From NCBI RefSeq assembly GCF_020630935.1, contig NZ_JAHDIG010000010.1, positions 1 through 64,000 of the forward strand: DNA of 64,000 nucleotides, read 5' to 3'. Under the pieces are notes generated by a model. The model did no database searches, had not been told where the DNA came from, and saw only the letters and a program-made list of their open reading frames with translations. Made by a program: the position numbers and the translations under genes. This DNA comes from Bernardetia sp. Lineage in GTDB: Bacteria > Bacteroidota > Bacteroidia > Cytophagales > Bernardetiaceae. Shown here one piece after another: positions 58,484 through 64,000 of the stretch (position 1 is the first letter of the stretch; every line of letters begins with the position of its first letter).

Positions 58484-60994
58484 TCACTCACCTGCCAAAA
58501 CAAAAGCTCCCCAATAGTAAGGATGTTCATATTTTTGCCTCATTTGATTCTGTGCATTTCTCAAAGCCTCTTGCTTCGTTTTGCCTTCAAACCATTCTTT
58601 GTAGAAAATAGTCATGAGTTCTTGAGTGGCTTTGTCATCTACTTGCCAAAGAGAAAGCAAAACATTTCTTGCTCCTGCTGCCCTAAAACCACGTTGCAAA
58701 CCATAAACTCCCTCCTGTGAAGCGATTTGTCCTAGTCCAGTTTCACAAGCTGAAATAACGACGAGTTCTGTCTTTTGTAAATCTAGTAAGGAAGCTTCAT
58801 ACGCTGTAAAAATTCCATCTTCTGCTTGGTTGTTATCTTTGGGTTGAGCAAGTACAATTCCAGCTCCTAGCATACTATTGAGGGGATTCTGATTATTAGT
58901 TTTTTCAAAATACCCATGTGTGGCGATGTGTAAAACAGTAGGATGAAAAACTTGTTTTAGTGTTTCTTCGGACGCATTAGATTTTAAAAATATTTCCGTT
59001 TTCCAACTCGTTTTTTTGAGCAGAGAGTCTATTTTTTTTATTTCGTATTCGGTTTGCTCTAAATCTGTAAAAATTTCGGTGGAAAGTTGTAGAGCTTCGC
59101 CTAAATTCGTTTCATCGTTATTTTCTTTGTCTTTTGTAGATAAATAATTGGGTCTGCCCATCAAAACGGCTGTTTTTTCTTTGTCTGTAAGGCTGTTTTG
59201 TTTCTTATCGATGACTTCTCGTAGCGATGTGATAGAATGTAAAATCCATTCTTTTGTAATATATTTTCCTGTATTCGGATTGTAGAAAGTATAGGGATTA
59301 ATAAAATTATAAATCCCATCAGCCGAAAAGTAAAGACGCTTTACCCAGCCAATTTCCCTTTGCAAAGGATACCACAGTTTATAATAACTTTCTGTGTTTT
59401 CTAATTGAAACTGAATCGTATTTCTGTAATATGCCAAATCGCCTGCTTCATCAATGTTTTCTATAATTACTGGCGTAACTTTATTTTTCTTGACTATTAT
59501 GGCAATATAAGTTTTGTCTTTCCCTTTTCCTGTGGTTACTATTTCGACAGCCGTTTCATTTTCGTCTAAACTATTTTGTAAATTGGCAAGTGTGTAATTT
59601 TCTAAGTTCATTTGATGAGAAGAAAGAAAATCATCTCGTTTGGAGAGTGCCGAAATCTGTTTCTCTAAGCCGTTGGCTGTATTTTTCAATTCTTCCAAAT
59701 TTAAGTTCAATTCTTTGCGTTTAGCTAGGTCAAGATTATTTCCTAACGCAATTTGATGTTTTATTTGTTTCCACTCTTCGTACTTTTCTATAAGTTTTGA
59801 ATTTTTACTAGAAAGAATTGCTTTCTGAATGCGCTGATTTTCACTAAGCAAAATTCCTTTTCGTGCCATTTGGATATTTATCATTGCTTCTAAAAGCTGC
59901 GTAAAACCTCTATAATCTGGCTTTTCCGTCATGATATGAACAAAAAAAGCTGCAAAATTATCAAAATAGACATCATTACTCTGAATATAGGAGAGTTTTT
60001 CTTTTTCACTTAGACTGTAAAAATTGTTTTGAAGTTCTTGTAATTTTATTTCTATTACTCTAATAAACAGAGGTTGAGCCTTATCGTAGAAGCCATATTT
60101 TTGGTAAAAAACAGCATAAGAATTGAGAAAAAATACATAATCTGGATGATTTTTTCCTAGCAACGAATTATAAATATATTCTACTTCTTTGAAGAGCGAA
60201 AGTCCTTTCTGATAGTTGTCTTGAAGTGTATAAAGATTGGCTAAACTCACACACGTATTGGCATAATCTAAATTTTGCTTGCTATAATTTTCTGCATAAA
60301 TCTGACGAGCTTTTTCTAATGCTGTTTCTGCCATTCCAAACCTATTTTTATACGTATGATAATCTGCCAAGCCGACTAAGGATTTTGCGTAGTCTGGATG
60401 TTTTCGCCCTAAAATATTTCCCAAAATATTGTTGGCTTCCATCAGATAACGTTCTGATTTGTCGTAGCGATTACCTATTCGGTAGAGTTCGGCAAGGTTC
60501 AGACACGAAGTTGCATACGGAATACTAAGTTTAGTCAGTTCTTTCTCTTGATTTTCTTTTGCTTTTAGATGTAGAAATTCTGCCTTTCTATAATTTCCTT
60601 CAAACCTAGAAACGACTGCCAAATCATTACAAACTTGTGCATATTCAAGGCTGTTTTCTCCAAATTTATTTTTATTAAAATCTAGACATTGAGAAAGTAA
60701 AATTTCGGCTTCGGCATAATTTCCTTTTTGTTGATAAAGGTTAGCCAACTGATTTTTGACATCAAAAAAATAAATACTGTCTTTGTTTTTTGTCTGCTCT
60801 AAGAGATTTTGATACGTCTGAATGGCATTTTTATAGTCGTAACGAGATTGTTGATAGTTGGCTTCATCTAAAAGCATATTCCACGCTAAAGAATCAGTAT
60901 TTTCCTCCTCTGAATAATTTATACTAGAGTTTTGAGCAGAGACAGAAGAGAAAAGTATAAAATACAATAAAAATGTAAGGTAAGAGTTGTTCAT
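58484..60994 (-). CDS. Exported TPR-CHAT protein, predicted caspase-like protease
   Basis: 836 residues. Signal peptide (1-20, SSVSAQ); nine or so TPRs of the nephrocystin/kinesin-light-chain type between about 35 and 330 (KNQLANLYQQKGNYAEAEIL, GRKHPDYAKSLVGLADYHT); a helical linker; and a C-terminal CHAT (caspase HetF-associated) domain from about 555. The catalytic dyad is present: His693 (LHIATHGYF) and Cys750 (VVISACETGLG). The end GALRNAQNQM/PYYWGAFVLAG is standard for CHAT. Exported TPR-CHAT proteins are common in Bacteroidota and cyanobacteria; no CRISPR, gingipain or partner gene is nearby, and the substrate is unknown. Confidence 0.92.
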   Translation of the reverse strand: MNNSYLTFLLYFILFSSVSAQNSSINYSEEENTDSLAWNMLLDEANYQQSRYDYKNAIQTYQNLLEQTKNKDSIYFFDVKNQLANLYQQKGNYAEAEILLSQCLDFNKNKFGENSLEYAQVCNDLAVVSRFEGNYRKAEFLHLKAKENQEKELTKLSIPYATSCLNLAELYRIGNRYDKSERYLMEANNILGNILGRKHPDYAKSLVGLADYHTYKNRFGMAETALEKARQIYAENYSKQNLDYANTCVSLANLYTLQDNYQKGLSLFKEVEYIYNSLLGKNHPDYVFFLNSYAVFYQKYGFYDKAQPLFIRVIEIKLQELQNNFYSLSEKEKLSYIQSNDVYFDNFAAFFVHIMTEKPDYRGFTQLLEAMINIQMARKGILLSENQRIQKAILSSKNSKLIEKYEEWKQIKHQIALGNNLDLAKRKELNLNLEELKNTANGLEKQISALSKRDDFLSSHQMNLENYTLANLQNSLDENETAVEIVTTGKGKDKTYIAIIVKKNKVTPVIIENIDEAGDLAYYRNTIQFQLENTESYYKLWYPLQREIGWVKRLYFSADGIYNFINPYTFYNPNTGKYITKEWILHSITSLREVIDKKQNSLTDKEKTAVLMGRPNYLSTKDKENNDETNLGEALQLSTEIFTDLEQTEYEIKKIDSLLKKTSWKTEIFLKSNASEETLKQVFHPTVLHIATHGYFEKTNNQNPLNSMLGAGIVLAQPKDNNQAEDGIFTAYEASLLDLQKTELVVISACETGLGQIASQEGVYGLQRGFRAAGARNVLLSLWQVDDKATQELMTIFYKEWFEGKTKQEALRNAQNQMRQKYEHPYYWGAFVLAGE

Positions 60995-61046
60995 ACGTTC
61001 TGAATGTTTTATCTTTTAGTAAAGATAACGATAATCAAACTTTTGT

Positions 61047-61054
61047 TATTTTTG
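61047..61054 (+). promoter_or_regulatory. -7 box before the RING-like/RDD genes
   Basis: TATTTTTG, exact TAnnTTTG, 61 nt before the start of the first RDD gene; no convincing -33 TTG. Confidence 0.4.
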
Positions 61055-61114
61055 AGAGTAAGTAGAATAAAAAATACTTAAAAACTATTTTTTTAAAGTA
61101 AGACAAAATTTAAG

Positions 61115-61831
61115 ATGAAGAATGCCTTAGTGATTACAGAAAAACAATCTGTATTTTTAAAGGAAAATCGCCAAGACCCCATTACAGGTGATGAGTTTTG
61201 TTTGGGCGATAAAGTGGTGTTTTGTGCTTCTTGCAAGTCTGCTTTTTTGGCTGATAGTTGGGAGTATATGAATGGAAAGCATTGTGGGCAAGTAGGAACG
61301 TTAAGAAAATTCCCTGTTGTTTCAAAACTCAAACTCTCCAAGCCAATCATTTTAGACTTTAGAAAAGCTGATAGTGGAAATCGTATTTTTGCTTATTTAA
61401 TAGACATTGGTATAGCTATCATTTTAGGCGTTTTGTTATACATAATTTTAGATAGTTTAGGCTTACATTATAATTATCGTAATGTTTTTCCATTCTTTGC
61501 AACAAGTCTTTATATGCTCTTTAGAGATATTTTTGGCGTAAAATCAAGTTTTGGAAAGCGCATTATGGGGCTTTACTTTATAAATACAGAAACCCACAAA
61601 ATTGCTCATCCTTTTAAGCTCATTTTTAGAAATGTTTTTTACTGGTTGTGTCTTTCTGCTCTGATTGCTTTTATTTCTTTTCTAGAGGCGATTACAGATA
61701 CTGGGGTTGTGGGAGGAATTTTGGGGTTTGTTCTCTTGATTGCTAATATTACCCATGTTATCATTGTTTTGGCAAATCAAAATCATATTTTTGATAGAAT
61801 ATTGAGAATAGAATTGGTAGAGAAAAAATAA
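61115..61831 (+). CDS. RING-like/RDD membrane protein, first copy
   Basis: 238 residues. The N-terminal 75 residues form a soluble, cysteine-containing module: DPITGDEFCLGDKVVFCASC, then SAFLADSWEYMNGKHC (Cys29, Cys37, Cys40, Trp49, Cys57), similar in layout to the Prok-RING/treble-clef families (GDxVVxCxxCxxxxHxxCW) but with the first Cys pair replaced by DPIT and the His by Leu. Residues 80-235 are an RDD domain with three to four transmembrane helices (FRKADSGNRIFAYLIDIGIA, FRDIFGVKSSFGKRIMGLYF). RDD proteins are membrane proteins, some acting as transporters; the function here is unknown. A close paralogue follows 47 nt later. Confidence 0.8.
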   Translation: MKNALVITEKQSVFLKENRQDPITGDEFCLGDKVVFCASCKSAFLADSWEYMNGKHCGQVGTLRKFPVVSKLKLSKPIILDFRKADSGNRIFAYLIDIGIAIILGVLLYIILDSLGLHYNYRNVFPFFATSLYMLFRDIFGVKSSFGKRIMGLYFINTETHKIAHPFKLIFRNVFYWLCLSALIAFISFLEAITDTGVVGGILGFVLLIANITHVIIVLANQNHIFDRILRIELVEKK

Positions 61832-61878
61832 AAGTTGGTAGTAAGTCATAATTGTTAAACTAGAAAGAGTGATTTGAA

Positions 61879-62598
61879 ATGAGAAATGCCCTAGTCATTA
61901 CAGAAAAACAATCTGTATTTTTAAAGGAAAATCGTCAAGACCCCATTACAGGCGATGAGTTTTGTTTGGGCGATAAAGTTGTCTTTTGTGCTTCTTGCAA
62001 GTCTGCTTTTTTGGCTGATAGTTGGGAGTATATGAATGGAAGGCATTGTGAACAAGTAGGAACACTAAGAAAATTCCCTGTTGTTTCAAAACTCAAACTC
62101 TCAAAACCAATCATTTTAGATTTTAGAAAAGCAAATACTGGAAATCGTATTTTTGCTTATGTTATAGATACAGTTATTGCTATTGCTTTGGCTGTTTTTA
62201 TGTATGCAGTACTAGATGAAATTTTAAGAGTAAGAGATGCTAGCGTCTATTCATTTTTTTCTGCGTGCTTTTATATGTTCTTTAGAGATATTTTTGGTGT
62301 AAGGTCAAGTTTTGGAAAACGAATTATGGGGCTTTATTTTATAGATACAGAAACTCATAAAATTGCTCATCCTTTGAAACTCGTCTTTAGAAATATTTTT
62401 TATTGGATTTGTCTTTTTGCTGCTATTTCACTTATTGCATTTTTAGAAGCTATCACAGATACTGGCATTGTGGGAGGAATTTTAGGAGTTGTATTGTTTA
62501 TTGCTAATATCGTTCACGTTTTTGTTGTTTTGGCAGATCAAAATCATATTTTTGATAAAATATTGAAAATAGAATTAGTTGAGAAAAATAAAACGTAG
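61879..62598 (+). CDS. RING-like/RDD membrane protein, second copy
   Basis: 239 residues, tandem duplicate of the gene at 61115. The first 85 residues are nearly the same (ALVITEKQSVFLKENRQDPI, VVFCASCKSAFLADSWEYMN), including all four Cys and the Trp, whereas the RDD region differs substantially, most in the first helical hairpin (VFMYAVLDEILRVRDASVYS versus VLLYIILDSLGLHYNYRNVF). The conserved FRDIFGVRSSFGKRIMGLYF loop is kept. It probably forms an operon with the first copy; perhaps a heteromer. It ends before the fabD promoter. Confidence 0.8.
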   Translation: MRNALVITEKQSVFLKENRQDPITGDEFCLGDKVVFCASCKSAFLADSWEYMNGRHCEQVGTLRKFPVVSKLKLSKPIILDFRKANTGNRIFAYVIDTVIAIALAVFMYAVLDEILRVRDASVYSFFSACFYMFFRDIFGVRSSFGKRIMGLYFIDTETHKIAHPLKLVFRNIFYWICLFAAISLIAFLEAITDTGIVGGILGVVLFIANIVHVFVVLADQNHIFDKILKIELVEKNKT

Positions 62599-62646
62599 AG
62601 AAAAGGCAGACTTTTTCCTTACGAGTGGACACAAAAATAAATTTCT

Positions 62647-62654
62647 TATTTTTG
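62647..62654 (+). promoter_or_regulatory. -7 box of fabD
   Basis: TATTTTTG, exact TAnnTTTG, followed by CCC; 47 nt before the fabD start. Confidence 0.5.
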
Positions 62655-62701
62655 CCCTAATTTTTATTTTTTAACCATATAGAAAACACAACACAATTTA
62701 T

Positions 62702-63586
62702 ATGAAGGCATACGTTTTCCCAGGACAAGGTTCGCAGTTTGTCGGAATGGGTAAAGAACTCTACGAAACTAACGAAGAAGCAAAAGAACTTTTTGAGAAA
62801 GGCAATGAAATTTTAGGTTTCAGAATTACTGACTTAATGTTTGAAGGAACAGCCGAAGACCTCAAACAAACAAACGTTACACAACCTGCTATTTTTCTTC
62901 ACTCTGTCATTTTGGCAAAAGTAACTCCAAATTTTACTCCTGATGCCGTAGCTGGACACTCTTTAGGAGAGTTTTCTGCACTTGTGGCTGCTGGTGCGCT
63001 TTCTTTTGAAGATGGACTAAGACTTGTTAAAGTTCGTGCAGAAGCTATGCAAAAAGCGTGTGAGGCAGAGCCTTCTACAATGGCTGCTATTTTGGCTTTA
63101 GATGATGAGACAGCCGAAAAAGTATGCAAAGGTGTGGCAAAAGAAAATGACGAGATAGTTGTTCCTGCAAATTATAACTGCCCTGGGCAGCTTGTTATTT
63201 CGGGTTCTATAAAAGGAATTGAAATTGCCTGTGAGGCAATGAAACAAGCAGGTGCAAAACGTGCCTTACCTCTCAATGTAGGTGGTGCTTTTCACTCTCC
63301 TTTGATGGAATCGGCTCGTGAAGAATTGGCTGCTGCTATCAACAAGGTAAACATTGAAGCTCCTTCTTGTCCGATTTATCAAAATGTAGATGCAAAGCCT
63401 TATACAGAACCAGCAAAAATCAAAGAAAATTTGATTGCTCAACTTACTGCTCCTGTGCGTTGGACACAAACTGTTCAGAACATGCACAACGATGGAGTTA
63501 CTACTTTTGTAGAATGTGGCGCAGGAAAAGTATTGCAAGGGCTTGTAAAGAAAATACAACGAAGTGCAGAAGTAGCTTCTGTTTAG
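62702..63586 (+). CDS. fabD: FabD, malonyl-CoA:ACP transacylase
   Basis: 294 residues, full length. It loads malonyl groups onto acyl carrier protein for fatty acid synthesis. Motifs: YVFPGQGSQFVGMGKELY, VTQPAIFLHSV, the nucleophile GHSLGEFSAL (Ser around 88), active-site Arg/His region VKVRAEAMQKAC, NVGGAFHSPLM with the catalytic His, and VECGAGKVLQGLVKKI. All key residues are present. The gene stands alone; no other fab genes are in the window. Confidence 0.97.
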   Translation: MKAYVFPGQGSQFVGMGKELYETNEEAKELFEKGNEILGFRITDLMFEGTAEDLKQTNVTQPAIFLHSVILAKVTPNFTPDAVAGHSLGEFSALVAAGALSFEDGLRLVKVRAEAMQKACEAEPSTMAAILALDDETAEKVCKGVAKENDEIVVPANYNCPGQLVISGSIKGIEIACEAMKQAGAKRALPLNVGGAFHSPLMESAREELAAAINKVNIEAPSCPIYQNVDAKPYTEPAKIKENLIAQLTAPVRWTQTVQNMHNDGVTTFVECGAGKVLQGLVKKIQRSAEVASV

Positions 63587-63593
63587 AGTTATC

Positions 63594-63627
63594 AAACCCT
63601 AAGGGTTTTTGAAAACCCTTAGGGTTT
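63594..63627 (+). terminator. CCCTAAGGG hairpin, copy 3, after fabD
   Basis: Perfect 16-bp stem AAACCCTAAGGGTTTT (63594-63609) / AAAACCCTTAGGGTTT (63612-63627) with a 2-nt loop, 8 nt after the fabD stop and 16 nt before the rhomboid start. Confidence 0.75.
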
Positions 63628-63643
63628 ATAAAACGAAAAAAAA

Positions 63644-64000
63644 GTGAATAAAAACATCCCTACTATTTGGCAATCTTTACGCTATATTCTACTCATAGCT
63701 TCGGTTTTTTGGGTAGTTTTTTTAATGCAATGGATGTGGGAACAAGACTGGGCGCATTGGGTAGGTTATCCTAGAAGTAAAGAAGGTATTGTAGGAGTTT
63801 TTTTAAGTGCGTGGTTACACGGCGACTGGTTTCACTTGGGGTCAAATTCTGTGGGTTTTATAATGCTTGGTACTGGACTTTTTGTGCTTTATCCATCGCT
63901 TTCTGAAAAAGTATTATGGATAAATTTCTTTCTAACAGGTATTGGTGTCTGGCTTTTTGCTCGTCAAGCATATCATATTGGAGCTAGTGGGTGGATTTAT
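63644..64000 (+). CDS. Rhomboid-family intramembrane protease, 3' end outside window
   Basis: First 119 residues of a serine protease embedded in the membrane. Start GTG at 63644 (upstream in-frame ATG absent). Helix 1 at about 13-32 (YILLIASVFWVVFLMQW); the WLHGDWFHLGSNSVGFI stretch is the conserved rhomboid HxxxxHxxxN helix; helices near 70-85 and 90-107; and the active-site loop AYHIGASGWIY with catalytic Ser115 in GASG. The partner His is beyond the window edge. Predicted GlpG/Rho-type enzyme, no function known. Confidence 0.85.
   Translation, partial: MNKNIPTIWQSLRYILLIASVFWVVFLMQWMWEQDWAHWVGYPRSKEGIVGVFLSAWLHGDWFHLGSNSVGFIMLGTGLFVLYPSLSEKVLWINFFLTGIGVWLFARQAYHIGASGWIY

Noticed and set aside
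58484-60994. TPR-CHAT gene as a Craspase (type III-E CRISPR) component
   Set aside because: No cas gene or CRISPR repeat in the window and the protein has a signal peptide, unlike Craspase subunits.
63367-63612. 81-codon ORF inside the fabD end
   Set aside because: Out-of-frame reading within fabD; no support.
1-64000. tRNA, rRNA, tmRNA or origin of replication
   Set aside because: No cloverleaf, rRNA segment, dnaA-box cluster or similar structure found by eye; a covariance search (tRNAscan-SE, Infernal) would settle it.

Overview
The window is AT-rich DNA from a member of the Bacteroidota. The gene content points to the order Cytophagales, possibly a Bernardetia/Flexibacter-like marine filament former; genus is inference. 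Support comes from promoter boxes of the Bacteroidota type (TTG, 19-20 nt, TAnnTTTG), a PorX regulator of the type IX secretion system, a YceD-L32 pair with the zinc-less L32 form, TIGR02757 and DUF2452 family proteins, a bacterial GH3 protein, a DUF5686 outer membrane protein and 7TMR-DISM/SpoIIE sensors. I see no rRNA, tRNA, CRISPR array, transposase or phage gene. Genes are small, mostly monocistronic or in pairs, and switch strand often. The window opens inside an SDR gene and closes inside a rhomboid protease gene.

Layout. 1-7 kb: SDR fragment, HD hydrolase, beta-barrel protein, Mn-type superoxide dismutase lipoprotein, ABC ATPase/permease pair, alpha/beta hydrolase with FkbM methyltransferase, then a palindromic repeat element. 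7-16 kb: M16 protease, SpoIIE phosphatase, TPR protein, c-haem lipoprotein, a coiled-coil protein followed by three TerD-family genes, a 42-codon membrane ORF and a NUDIX hydrolase. 16-22 kb: sufC-sufD without sufB, a membrane protein bracketed by twin hairpins, porX and a TPR protein. 22-36 kb: TetR regulator and hydrolase with three copies of a likely operator, HDAC-like deacetylase, 7TM-SpoIIE sensor, RavA-like ATPase, flavoprotein, GH3 protein, and a membrane protein built on a decayed Hsp70-like domain. 36-47 kb: a 45-residue lipoprotein, DUF5686 protein, a transposon-like element with target duplication, an acidic coiled-coil protein with a T9SS-like tail, MscS channel, Ppx/GppA phosphatase, DCC protein, calcineurin-like phosphoesterase, and yceD-rpmF. 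47-64 kb: DMT transporter, another palindromic element, sulfotransferase-like protein, rplS with a long leader, purK, TIGR02757, a fusion of inactive peptidase, beta-propeller and barrel, a TPR-CHAT protein, two tandem RING-like/RDD membrane proteins, fabD and rhomboid.

Much of the region is housekeeping (rpmF, rplS, fabD, purK, sufCD) mixed with envelope and signalling genes. Least ordinary are the Hsp70-like membrane protein, the RING-like/RDD duplication, the TerD trio beside a PspA-like coiled coil, the peptidase-propeller-barrel fusion, and the self-contained TetR operon. Small non-coding elements are frequent: twin hairpins with compensatory stem changes and a conserved loop, CCCTAAGGG hairpins, and at least three short inverted-repeat elements, one with a perfect 8-bp target duplication.
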